NCBI GenBank assembly: GCA_963783095.1
Contig: CAWAMR010000013.1
Coordinates: 372,001 to 436,000 of the forward strand
DNA from: CAWAMR01 sp963783095
GTDB lineage: Bacteria; Planctomycetota; Planctomycetia; Gemmatales; Gemmataceae
Direction: 5' to 3'
DNA length: 64,000 bases
A program made the position numbers and the translations under genes. Under the pieces are notes generated by a model. The model saw nothing but the letters and a program-made list of their open reading frames with translations. It made no database searches and was not told where the DNA came from. Of the stretch, positions 28,743-37,729 are shown piece after piece; position 1 is the stretch's first letter, and every line of letters starts with the position of its first letter.

Positions 28743-28881
28743 GCTATTAAATGCGTTTTCGGTGGCCTCTTTTCTCCAACCAGTGACGTTGTAGAAAAGT
28801 GTTGAAGTTGGTTTCTGTCTTCCGCGGATCATTATCACCTTCTACCTACCGCAGGCGCTGATTATTGACGGGATGCCAAAA

Positions 28882-29835
28882 ATGCCCGATCAACAAGGAG
28901 CCTTCATTGTCGAACGGCGATCGCGTGATGCAGCAATCGTCTTCAACTTCTTGGGCGCTGCGCGGCATATTCTGTTATCTACACTCTCATCCTGTACGGT
29001 CCTGCGATCCTCCTTGTAGCGGGTGTGTCCGGGGATTTGACCGATACAATTCTCGTTGTCACAGGCGCAGCTCTTCTCGTGGCCGGGATCGCTTTAGCAG
29101 TTTTTTGCAATCGCGGCCTTTGGCGACAGATCGGGACGAGAATCGTCGTCTTTCCGGACGGGATCGAACACATTCGCCGCGGTGAGTCGATCCGTTATCG
29201 CTGGGAAGACATTCAAGCGTACTACGGTTCGGGACTCTGCCGCGATGCCATTCTGTACGTCGAAATTGATTGGCACTACCGTGTCATCCACCGCGCTGGG
29301 AATCAATTTGAATTCTCCGAGCAATTCCAAAGCAAAGAGGAAACGCCGATCGGATATCTATGGGGTTATTGTGTCTGGTCCTCGGTCTCGTGGCGCTGGC
29401 CTGGTGTGGGCCTGGTGGACGGACCTCTCGTTCGCCGATCGCCGGATCTCCATTGGCGGTGCCGTTTTTGGTGCCGCGTTGCTCTTACTTCCAATCGTCG
29501 GTGTGCCCGTCGTTGCATTCAGTGTGTTTCGGCGAACGAACCTGATTCTCGGCGACGGTTGCCTGCAGAGAGTGGTGGGAAACACACGGGTCACGCTGCA
29601 GATTCCGTACTCCAATATTGCAAGAATTGAATTTCTGCGTAAGAGCCAGCACGACAAGCTCGATGAAGATTCCATTGGCATTGATCTGCACGACATCGAC
29701 GATCCCATGACGCTCTGTTCGGGCCTGCGAAATTCAAAGATTTTCGGGGTTGGCATCTCTTTTTTGACCCAAATGACCTTCGCAATGCCGCTCGAAAAGA
29801 TTTGCGACCGGATTCAAAAGCGCGTCGCGCGATGA
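28882..29835 (+). CDS. Membrane protein with PH-like domain (frameshifted)
   Basis: Three open frames read on: MPDQQGAFIVERRSRDAAIV (from 28882), then YTLILYGPAILLVAG and ILVVTGAALLVAGIALAVF (two membrane helices). A soluble part follows (IGTRIVVFPDGIEHI, YRWEDIQAYYGSG), then after a second change FGAALLLLPIVGVPVVAF and a second soluble part (PYSNIARIEFLRKSQ). The strands around IVVFPDGIEHIRRG and RYRWEDIQ resemble a bacterial PH domain. Total about 315 residues. The function is not known. Confidence 0.55.
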
Positions 29836-29960
29836 TGTTCGCCACGCCGGGAGTTCGCCAAACGAGTCTTCAGAGCCGGTATAATAGCGGAGGCAGACTT
29901 CGGAGCCGCGCTTTCGGAGGTAGTTCAATGGACGTTATGGCGACCTAATCAGCGTTCCCA

Positions 29961-31874
29961 ATGAGGCACAACATGTGCACCTTACTTGCTTCAATTATGG
30001 TCTTCAGTGTTTCTGTTTTTCAGCCGGCTCTCCAAGCTGAAGAGCCGATCTTGCCGAAATCCGGAAAGAAAGATGCTCCCAAGCTCAAGATCGACAGGGA
30101 GACTACCTACGTCACCGGCCCGCTCGATAAGGACGGCAACGTCGATTACCCGGCCGTGCTTACGGAATTGCTCGGCAAGGGAGTCAGCCCGGAAAACAAC
30201 GCCAACGTCCTGTTGATAAGGGCCGTTGGCCCAGGATCACGAGACCAAAAAGCGGCAGAGTTTCAGAAGCTGCTGGCAGATTATTACAAAAAGCTAGGCA
30301 TGGACTGGTCCGAATCAGGAGATCGGCCGGCAGAGTATTACAAAAAGCTGGGCATCGAAAAGCCTCCGGAGCGCGGCGATTATTTTGTCGATCTTCACGA
30401 CTATCTGAAGAAAAACGTCAAACTCGAGCCGGTGAAACTCGCGGAAAAGGAAGCGGAACTCAATCGGGCGTTGCTTCGGCCCTGGACGTCGAAATCCCAC
30501 CCCGTGGCTGCAGTCTGGCTGAAGACCAACGAAAAACCGCTGGCACTCGTCATCGAGGCCGGCAAGCGCAGCCGTTATTTCGCGCCGGTTCATGCACCCG
30601 AAGACACTTTCTACACTGCCGACGCCCCGCAGTATGAACTGATCATTAACAACGACGCGGCCAAGAAGAAGGGCGTATCAATCGGCAAGGCATTGGAGTT
30701 CCTGAATATCGTCCTCGACAGCCCTTCTTTCGACGGAGGCAACCTTAACTTAATCAGCGGGTTCCACAAGGTACGGCTACCCGAGGATCTAGAAAACCTA
30801 TTCGTCAAGAACGATCGTGACGAGGTGGTACCGTTCACCGAATTCATGGAAGTCAAGATGAAACCAGGCTTGAACCGGATAGCAAATGCACTGGTCATCC
30901 GGGCCATGCTGCAACTGGGCGAGAAGCGGTGGAACGACGCCTGGAGCGATTTGCTGGCGTGCCACCGTCTCGCCCGGGTTATCGGCAGCTCACCAACGCT
31001 CCTGGAGAATTCGACGGCAATGGCCATCGATGCCATCGCCGGCAGGGGCGACCTGGTATTCATCGATCGCGCGGATATCGATGCCAAACAGTTCCTCCAA
31101 TGCATGAACGACCTGCAAGCTTTAGCCCCGCTGCCGAGCATCGCGAACAGCTTTGAACGCGGCGAGCGATTACTCATGCTCGACCTGGCCGCGAAAGCAA
31201 GGAAAGACGGCTTCTCGCGCCTCTATCAACTCTACCTTCTCGGTGAAAAAAAGCATGTCGTGGCGTTCGACAAACAGTACATCGCCGAAAAAATGGGTTT
31301 GGAGACATTGGGGTTGCTCGACGACGTGGATTGGAATCCGATCTTTCGCGAATGCAATCGCAGCATCGACGAAATCGTGGCAATTCTTCGAGAGAAAGAT
31401 CGGGCCAAACGGGAAAAGTCATTGCAGATGTTCGAGGAAAAGCAAAAAACCAACGACAAGACAAAGGCCGACGACTTGCTGATGTGCCTAAAGGGAATGA
31501 CGTCCGTGGAAAAGACCAAGTTCCTATTGCGGTCGTTCAACCCGCGTGTGGAGGGCATTCGTGCCATCCAGTTGGCCGCCGACCGTGGCGAGCAGATGCG
31601 ACGAAATCTGCAAATCGCCTTTGCTCTGGCGGCTTACCGCCGCGCGGAAGGGAAGTACCCGCAGTCGCTCGAACCGCTTGTGCCAAAGTATCTGGCCCGA
31701 GTTCCGACCGACTACTTCTCCGACAAGCCGTTGACGTATCGCTTGACGGAAAAAGGGTATGAACTCCGAAGCAACGCCAACGGCAAGAACGACGGCCCAA
31801 AGCTCGACGAAGGGCAGCCCCTCGAGTTTCCAAACATTCGTATGCCTGTGGCGGAACAGAAGTCGAAGCGGTGA
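29961..31874 (+). CDS. Secreted hypothetical protein
   Basis: This is a 637-residue protein with a signal peptide (MRHNMCTLLASIMVFSVSVF...QA). Residues about 90-125 hold a duplicated DYYKKLG / EYYKKLGIEKPP stretch. The mainly helical middle has ALVIRAMLQLGEKRWNDAWS-like repeats. The C-terminal AYRRAEGKYPQSLEPLVPKYL, with VPTDYFSDKPLTYRL, is a motif seen at the ends of many planctomycete exported proteins. The frame is intact, unlike its neighbours. Weak ribosome binding site; ATG 29973 is an alternative start. Confidence 0.7.
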   Translation: MRHNMCTLLASIMVFSVSVFQPALQAEEPILPKSGKKDAPKLKIDRETTYVTGPLDKDGNVDYPAVLTELLGKGVSPENNANVLLIRAVGPGSRDQKAAEFQKLLADYYKKLGMDWSESGDRPAEYYKKLGIEKPPERGDYFVDLHDYLKKNVKLEPVKLAEKEAELNRALLRPWTSKSHPVAAVWLKTNEKPLALVIEAGKRSRYFAPVHAPEDTFYTADAPQYELIINNDAAKKKGVSIGKALEFLNIVLDSPSFDGGNLNLISGFHKVRLPEDLENLFVKNDRDEVVPFTEFMEVKMKPGLNRIANALVIRAMLQLGEKRWNDAWSDLLACHRLARVIGSSPTLLENSTAMAIDAIAGRGDLVFIDRADIDAKQFLQCMNDLQALAPLPSIANSFERGERLLMLDLAAKARKDGFSRLYQLYLLGEKKHVVAFDKQYIAEKMGLETLGLLDDVDWNPIFRECNRSIDEIVAILREKDRAKREKSLQMFEEKQKTNDKTKADDLLMCLKGMTSVEKTKFLLRSFNPRVEGIRAIQLAADRGEQMRRNLQIAFALAAYRRAEGKYPQSLEPLVPKYLARVPTDYFSDKPLTYRLTEKGYELRSNANGKNDGPKLDEGQPLEFPNIRMPVAEQKSKR

Positions 31875-31910
31875 GCGGACAGCGGCTTGGTCGTCTCTTG
31901 TTCTCTCGCG

Positions 31911-32631
31911 CTATTGCTTGGGGGTTGCGTCGGGAGCTATTTCTCGGAAGCGATAGCCCACTCCCCGAACGGTCTCAATCAAATCGGGTGAGCCGCCGTG
32001 ATCGGATAGTTTCCGGCGCAACGTCTTGACGTGTACGTCGATCGTCCGTTCCAGGACGATGGAGCCTTCACCGATGGAGGCGTCCATCAATTGATGGCGG
32101 GAGAATGCCCGTCCGGGTTGTCGGAGACATGCATTCCAGAAGCCGAAACTCCGTCGGCGTCAGCTCAATGACCGATTTGCCGATGCTCACCTGATGGCGG
32201 ACTCGATCGATGCGGATGCCCAGATGCTCGATAATTTCGCCCGATTCCGCATTTCCCTCGACCCTTCGCAGCAGCGATTTGACACGTTGCAGCAGCACCT
32301 TATTGCTGAACGGCTTCGTCACATAATCGTCCGCGCCCATCGACAGGCCGACGATCTCATCCGTTTCTTCTGACTTCGCCGTTATCATGATGATCGGAAT
32401 GGAGCGCGTGCGTTCCCCCGATCGGAGTTCCCGGCAGACTTCCAGACCATTGATCCCCGGCAACATGACGTCGAGGAGAATCATGTCGGGAATGAGAGTC
32501 TGGGCCTTGCGCAAGCCCTCGGTCCCGTCGGCGGCAACGATGGTTTCGTAGCCTTCGCGGTTAAAATACCAAGTCAAAGACTGTACTAGCCCGCGTTCAT
32601 CCTCAACGAGCAGAATGCGTGGTTGTGACAC
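31911..32631 (-). CDS. phoB: Phosphate response regulator PhoB (one frameshift)
   Basis: GTG 32631 with AAGGA upstream gives SQPRILLVEDERGLVQSL, a receiver domain with acidic pocket, the phosphoacceptor Asp in MILLDVMLPG and the MITAKSEE and DYVTKPFS motifs. The OmpR-type winged helix starts with VIELTPTEFRLLE. A one-base insertion near 32130 breaks the frame, after which QPGRAFSRHQLMD, RTIDVHVKTLRRKL and VRGVGYRF complete the domain to TAG 31911-31913. It is the last gene of the pst-pho operon. Longer upstream starts would overlap phoU and are rejected. Confidence 0.88.
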
Positions 32632-32653
32632 GGGTGAATCCTTATCTATCGAG

Positions 32654-33324
32654 TCAATCGTTGACAATGGCTTCGGGCCGGTGTCGAACGATTTCCCCTT
32701 CGACCAGGTAGACAACATCTTCGGCAATGTTTGTTGCATGATCTCCTATCCGTTCAAGATGCCGGACGACCGAAAACATGGACACGCCGGGTCGATGAAC
32801 TCCGGTTTGGCGTGCATCAATACCCGAAGATCGTCGATAATCTCGGCGTGATAACGGTCCACTTCGTCATCCAGCCGAATTACCCGCCTGGCCAGTTTTG
32901 AATCGAGATTGACGAAAGCATCCATACTCTGCCGAACCATGGTGGTCGTCAAATCCGTCATCCGCGGCAGGTTTGCCGGCATCGTCAACAAGGGCGGGGC
33001 CGCCAACACAATGGCACGTCCGGCAATATCCACAGCCAGATCGCCGATCCGTTCCAGATCGGTAGTGATCATCATCACGGTGGCAATCCGCCGCAAATCT
33101 TTGGCCACCGGCTGGTGCAAGGCAAGAATTTTGAGACATTCTTCGATGACCCGATTGTCGTATTCATCGATGCGCGAATCGGTAGCGATTACTTCCTGGG
33201 CAAGGTTCTTATCCCGTTCCTGGAATGCCAGGATAGACTTATAGATGACATCTTCAACGACTCCTGCCATTGCCAGTATTTGTCGCTGTAGATTCTCCAG
33301 GTCGCGTACCAGATGTTTGGACAT
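32654..33324 (-). CDS. phoU: Phosphate signalling protein PhoU (one frameshift)
   Basis: PhoU links the Pst transporter to PhoR. Two three-helix repeats are visible: MSKHLVRDLENLQRQILAMAG and LARRVIRLDDEVDRYHAEII, with the metal-binding E/DxxxD motifs (IDEYDNRV, LERIGDLAVDI). Near 32788 one G is missing in GACCCGGGCGTG. Restoring it gives GVSMFSVVRHLERIGDHATN, the second signature, and a stop at 32654-32656. Total about 223 residues, normal for the family. A 22-base gap separates it from phoB. Confidence 0.9.
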
Positions 33325-33457
33325 CGTTTTAGTCCTATGTCAGTAACCTTTTGTCCTGTTTCCAGCTTGGGGAGATCGACGCAGCGATCAATTCCCCGAA
33401 GCAACTCGATGTCATTAAAACGGACAACCGATCAACTCACAATGGACTTTGCAATAA

Positions 33458-34285
33458 TCATCCAAATCGCCCCGTGATGTAGTCCTCGGTTTGCTTTTCC
33501 TTTGGGTGCGTGAATATCTGCTGGGTCAGCCCAAACTCGATGAGCCGGCCTTCAAAAAAGAAAGCGGTCATGTCGGAAACCCGCGCCGCCTGCTGCATAT
33601 TGTGCGTGACGATGACGATGGTATATTCTTTTTTCAAACTATGAATAAGGTCTTCGATTTTGGCAGTGGATTTCGGGTCCAGCGCCGAGGCCGGCTGATC
33701 CATCAACAACACTTCCGGATCGGTCGCGAGCGCTCGAGCAATACAGAGCCTTTGCTGTTGCCCACCCGATAATTGGAGTGCAGATTCCCCGAGGCGATCT
33801 TTGACCTCATCCCACAGCGCCGACTGGCTCAGACAGCGCTCGATCGTATTATCCAGCCGGGCGCGGTCGCGAACTCCGGCGACACGAGGACCGTAAATGA
33901 CATTTTCGGCGATTGTCTTCGGGAACGGGTTGTACTTCTGGAAAATCATTCCGACTTTGCGGCGCAGGTCTACCAGATCAAAATCGCGGCTATAAATGTC
34001 CTTCCCATCCAACAGGATTTTTCCCTCGAGGCGAACATCGTCAATCAGATCGTTCATCCGATTCAAGAGACGAAGGAAAGTCGATTTTCCGCAGCCGGAC
34101 GGACCGATCAGCGCCACGACCGAGTTTGCGGGTATCCTCATGCTGATATCGAATAAAGCCTGTTTACCCGGATACCAGAAATTCACTTGCTCGATCAGGA
34201 ATTTTGCCAGGCTGTCCTGTTCACTGAATTCACTCGATCTGGAAATCGATCTTTGATTGATGATTTCGGAAAACAGTCGAGACAT
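33458..34285 (-). CDS. pstB: Phosphate ABC transporter ATPase PstB, with Walker B Glu replaced by Gln
   Basis: This is a 275-residue ABC ATPase that powers phosphate uptake by PstCA. Walker A is GPSGCGKST (61-69), the Q-loop lies near Q116, and the signature LSGGQQQR spans 172-179. Walker B ends VLLMD, but the next residue is Gln197 (codon CAG at 33695-33697) where PstB normally has the catalytic Glu (DEP). The rest (ALDPKSTAKIEDLI, VTHNMQQAARVSD) is normal. The start overlaps the end of phoR; an in-frame start further upstream (34327) is less likely. Confidence 0.88.
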   Translation of the reverse strand: MSRLFSEIINQRSISRSSEFSEQDSLAKFLIEQVNFWYPGKQALFDISMRIPANSVVALIGPSGCGKSTFLRLLNRMNDLIDDVRLEGKILLDGKDIYSRDFDLVDLRRKVGMIFQKYNPFPKTIAENVIYGPRVAGVRDRARLDNTIERCLSQSALWDEVKDRLGESALQLSGGQQQRLCIARALATDPEVLLMDQPASALDPKSTAKIEDLIHSLKKEYTIVIVTHNMQQAARVSDMTAFFFEGRLIEFGLTQQIFTHPKEKQTEDYITGRFG

Positions 34286-35792
34286 TAGAAAGGCCCTCGG
34301 TTTGCGAGTCGAGAGTCGGGGCAGCAAGGTGAGGATGTTGTATCGTTGTCATGTGAAGAATGTGTGAAGCAAAGGTGAAATCAACGCTTTCTCGAAGAAC
34401 CCGTGCGAACCCCTTACCGGCGCGAGGCAGGAAAACGGTGAACGTCGTTCCCTTCCCAACCTGGCTGTGCACGCGTATGGAGCCTCGCATCTCGTGGACG
34501 AGATGTTTGACGATCGCCAACCCCAAGCCGGTGCCGCCCAGTTCTCGCGATCGAGCTTTATCGACGCGATAGAAGCGCTCGAAAACGCGCGGCAAATCCG
34601 ATTCGGGAATGCCCGGCCCGTTGTCCTCGACCTGTAGGCAAACATTTTCTCCGTTGACCGCCCAACGGATTTGAATTCGACCGCCGTCTTGAGTGTACTT
34701 CACGGCGTTGTCCACCAGATTGTCGAGGATTTGGTGATACGCATCATCGTCGGCCCAGACGGGTACATCGTTCGAGGCATCCGCCGGCTGCACGTCTAAT
34801 TGCAGTTTTTTGGCATGAGCGAGCCTTTGGTGCCGTTCCCGACAATCGAGCACCGCTTCCCGGACGTCGACCGGCTGAAAATCGAATACCTGATCCTTGG
34901 ACTCGATACCCGTCAGCCGAATCAGATCGAGAATCAGGGCATGAAGCCTTTCGCTGGAACTGGCGATCTGGTCCAGAAAAGGCTTGCGTGCTTCGGGGTC
35001 ATCGACCGCCCCATCCAAAAGCGCTTCGACCTGCGAGATGATCACGGTGAGCGGTGTTTTCAATTCGTGGGAGACGTTGGCGGCAAAATCTTGTCGCAGG
35101 CGTTCCAGTCGGCGCAACTTGGTAGTGTCGTGGAGGACCATGACCGCGCCGGAGTCGCCGTCCCGAAGCAACGGCGCGACATAAAGCGAAAGTCTGCGCG
35201 TTGTCGAGCCGAGGGAGTCCAGATCCTCCCGGCACGGCTCCGAGCCTCGTAACGCCTTCTCCAGTACCGAGAGAATTTGCGGTTGGCGAGTCACTTCCCA
35301 AACCGGCCGACCGACCACGGTGAGCGGATTGAATTCCAGCATGCCGCCGGCCGCCTCGTTGGCAAACAATACTCGTTGTGCAGGGTCAACGGCGATCACA
35401 CCCTCGATCATGCCGCCAAGGATGGCACGCAGTTGTTGCCGGTCGGCTTCGAGTTGACTGAATTGAGAAGCCAGACGCTGGCTTATTTTGTTGAAGGTTC
35501 GCGCCAGCGATCGACTTTCGCCCCAAACGCCGCCATGAATGCGATGGCTGTAGTCGCCTTCGGCAATTCGATTGGCACCTTCCCTAAGTTCTTGAAACGG
35601 TCGAACGAAGCGACGGGCCAGAAACCAGCCAAATGGGACCGAGAGTATCCCCATCCCCAGTGCGATCAGGCCGGCTTGCGCTAACGAGGTCGCCCCCCGC
35701 TCCACCGGTAGGTAAGCAGGAATTGCGGTGACCGCCAACAGGGCGGTGCATACGGTGAAGGCCACGAACGATAGCAGAAGACGCCACAACAT
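34230..35792 (-). CDS. phoR: Phosphate sensor histidine kinase PhoR
   Basis: This is a 520-residue membrane kinase. Two N-terminal helices (LLLSFVAFTVCTALLAV, GLIALGMGILSVPFGWFLA) are followed by a HAMP domain (RRFVRPFQELREGANRIAEG), a PAS domain (LRAILGGMIEGVIAVD), the HisKA box VSHELKTPLTVI and the ATP-binding motifs (DNLVDNAVKYTQ, EDNGPGIPE, GGTGLGLAIVKHL). The last ~55 residues after TVFLPRAG are unusual and overlap pstB by 56 bases, so the true end could be earlier. Placing phoR between pstA and pstB is uncommon. Confidence 0.9.
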   Translation of the reverse strand: MLWRLLLSFVAFTVCTALLAVTAIPAYLPVERGATSLAQAGLIALGMGILSVPFGWFLARRFVRPFQELREGANRIAEGDYSHRIHGGVWGESRSLARTFNKISQRLASQFSQLEADRQQLRAILGGMIEGVIAVDPAQRVLFANEAAGGMLEFNPLTVVGRPVWEVTRQPQILSVLEKALRGSEPCREDLDSLGSTTRRLSLYVAPLLRDGDSGAVMVLHDTTKLRRLERLRQDFAANVSHELKTPLTVIISQVEALLDGAVDDPEARKPFLDQIASSSERLHALILDLIRLTGIESKDQVFDFQPVDVREAVLDCRERHQRLAHAKKLQLDVQPADASNDVPVWADDDAYHQILDNLVDNAVKYTQDGGRIQIRWAVNGENVCLQVEDNGPGIPESDLPRVFERFYRVDKARSRELGGTGLGLAIVKHLVHEMRGSIRVHSQVGKGTTFTVFLPRAGKGFARVLRESVDFTFASHILHMTTIQHPHLAAPTLDSQTEGLSNVSTVFRNHQSKIDFQIE

Positions 35793-35855
35793 AGAGTTTG
35801 GTTTCGGGATTCCCCGAATGTGTCGCGATGCTTAAGCGCAGCATTCTCAATCCGA

Positions 35856-36536
35856 TTATCCTGCTGCGGTTGCGGTAATCTGGCGTTTCCCGGAAAGAAA
35901 ACGAATGCTGATGTTCAGACTCATGATGAACACCAACAGCACAAACGAGGCCGCCCAGGCCTGGCGTTCGAGCTCGGGTTTTCCGGACTTCGCATAATCG
36001 TAAATATAGTAGGTAAGGTACGGAGTTGGTTCAGAAAGCGATTGCGGCCAGAATTGCGAGTTGCCGGCGGTCAGCAAAAGAGGAGCAGTTTCTCCTGCGA
36101 TACGACTCATGGCCAACAAAATTCCCGTGATGATCGCCGGCAGCGCAGCGGGGACGATCACGCGCATCACCGTTTGCCACTGGGTTGCACCGAGGGCATA
36201 ACTGGCTTCGCGCAAGGGATTGGGGACCAGCCTCATTGCCTCCTCGGAGGTCCGGATGAGCACCGGCAGCATCATGATTCCCAGTGCGAACACGCCGGCC
36301 CAGCCGGAGCTTCTGGGATGGACCAGCAGCGTCGCTGCGAAAACACCGATAATGATCGAGGGAACCCCACTCAGCAGTTCGGTTACGAACCGGACCGGAC
36401 CGGTCAATCGGTCATTTCGAAACTCCGCAAGATACACTGCGGCCAGAACTGCAACGGGAATCGCAAATGCCGAAGCTGTGAAGACCATCATCAGGCTGCC
36501 CAACATGGCGTTGCCCAGTCCACCGCCTTGGGTCAT
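35856..36536 (-). CDS. pstA: Phosphate ABC transporter permease PstA (lacking its first helix)
   Basis: This 226-residue frame carries PstA helices 2 to 6: GSLMMVFTASAFAIPVAVLAA, SGVPSIIIGVFAATLL, the permease loop EASYALGATQWQTVMRVIVP, and FVLLVFIMSLNISI. PstA is normally about 280-300 residues, and the missing first helix is found at the end of the upstream pstC frame. The junction reads ATGA, so this is either a real split protein with coupled translation or a PstC-PstA fusion broken by one base. Confidence 0.85.
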   Translation of the reverse strand: MTQGGGLGNAMLGSLMMVFTASAFAIPVAVLAAVYLAEFRNDRLTGPVRFVTELLSGVPSIIIGVFAATLLVHPRSSGWAGVFALGIMMLPVLIRTSEEAMRLVPNPLREASYALGATQWQTVMRVIVPAALPAIITGILLAMSRIAGETAPLLLTAGNSQFWPQSLSEPTPYLTYYIYDYAKSGKPELERQAWAASFVLLVFIMSLNISIRFLSGKRQITATAAG

Positions 36537-37729
36537 CGGGCGTCGGTGAAGAGATTCAGATCCAGTCCGACCACACCCTCGTAAGTGATGTAGCCGAGGA
36601 TCAAAAACAAGGGAACCACCGTGAACAGTTGACAGGCCGCGAGAACCCAGGTCATGATCCTGTCTTGACGTTGCGATCGCTGTCGAGCTTTTTCGAAAAC
36701 CACCGGATCGCTGGCAGTTTGTACCGCGGTCGATGATTCCAGTTTATGGAACCCCCGTACTCGAACGCGAGGCCTGGCGGCGCGGGCGATGAGAAACCGG
36801 GCCACCAAATTGGTCAGCGCGGTGATGCAAAAAAGAATCAATCCGAGAGCGATCAATGCAGCTCGATGATCGCCGCTCGCTTCATTGAGTTGATTGGCAA
36901 TGATGCTGGCGATGGAATCGCCGGCGGCAAACGGTGAGAAATTCAGATAACGGACATTACCGATCATCATTGTCACGGCCATCGTTTCGCCCAGAGCACG
37001 TCCGAGCGCCAGAAAACAGGCGGCAATGATGCCGGGTCGAGCATAGGGTAAAACTACCGTCCAGATCATTTGCCAGCGCGTTGCTCCCAGCGAAAGGGAA
37101 CCTTCTCGTTGGGTTCTCGGCACCGCACGACAAACATCGTAACTGATTGCGGTGATATAGGGCACGATCATGATGGCGAGGATCAATCCGGAGGCAAAAA
37201 TGCCTTTTCCGGATGTCGTCGTCGTGCCGCCGACCAAGTCGAAAAACCAGGCGACGGCCGGGGCAATGAAGAAAATTCCCCAGAAGCCATAAACCACGCT
37301 GGGAATGGCTGCCAACAACTCAATCAGAAAGGAGCAAATCCGCCGAATCCAGGCGGGAGCAATCTCCGAAAGGAATGCTGCCGAGCCTACGCCAAGCGGC
37401 ACGGCGATAAGCATGGCAATGAATGAGGTCGTCAAAGTCCCATAGATAAAGACCAACGAGCCAAAAACGGGTTCTGATTGGCTGGGAGTGGGATTCCAGT
37501 TGGAACTGCTGAAAACTTGAAACTTGCCCAGGTTTTGCAGGACCGGCAACGCGAGGTAGCCCAGCAATCCCAGCATCGTCAAGATGATAAGAATCACGAA
37601 CAGGCCAGCGGAGCGGCAGATCCACCGAAAAATCAAATCGCCGAAGGAAGTGCTCGAGCGCGCGGGCCTTTGTGGCGAAGACACGATGAAGAGCCTTGTG
37701 GTTTTTGGTTGCGGATCAGCTGTACTCAC
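36533..37729 (-). CDS. pstC: Phosphate ABC transporter permease PstC, with PstA helix 1 appended
   Basis: This is a 398-residue protein with a GTG start overlapping the pstS stop (GTGA). Six helices of PstC are visible (LFVILIILTMLGLLGYLALP, SLVFIYGTLTTSFIAMLIAV, the EAA loop QREGSLSLGATRWQMIW). After the normal end (FLIARAARPRVRVRG) the frame continues through a linker into MTWVLAACQLFTVVPLFLIL and GYITYEGVVGLDLNLF, which is the first helix of PstA. Together with PstA it forms the membrane channel. Confidence 0.88.
   Translation of the reverse strand: MSTADPQPKTTRLFIVSSPQRPARSSTSFGDLIFRWICRSAGLFVILIILTMLGLLGYLALPVLQNLGKFQVFSSSNWNPTPSQSEPVFGSLVFIYGTLTTSFIAMLIAVPLGVGSAAFLSEIAPAWIRRICSFLIELLAAIPSVVYGFWGIFFIAPAVAWFFDLVGGTTTTSGKGIFASGLILAIMIVPYITAISYDVCRAVPRTQREGSLSLGATRWQMIWTVVLPYARPGIIAACFLALGRALGETMAVTMMIGNVRYLNFSPFAAGDSIASIIANQLNEASGDHRAALIALGLILFCITALTNLVARFLIARAARPRVRVRGFHKLESSTAVQTASDPVVFEKARQRSQRQDRIMTWVLAACQLFTVVPLFLILGYITYEGVVGLDLNLFTDAR

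Noticed and set aside
35820..36584. A 254-residue rightward frame opposite pstA
   Set aside because: It lies within a clear pstA gene on the other strand and has no recognisable features.
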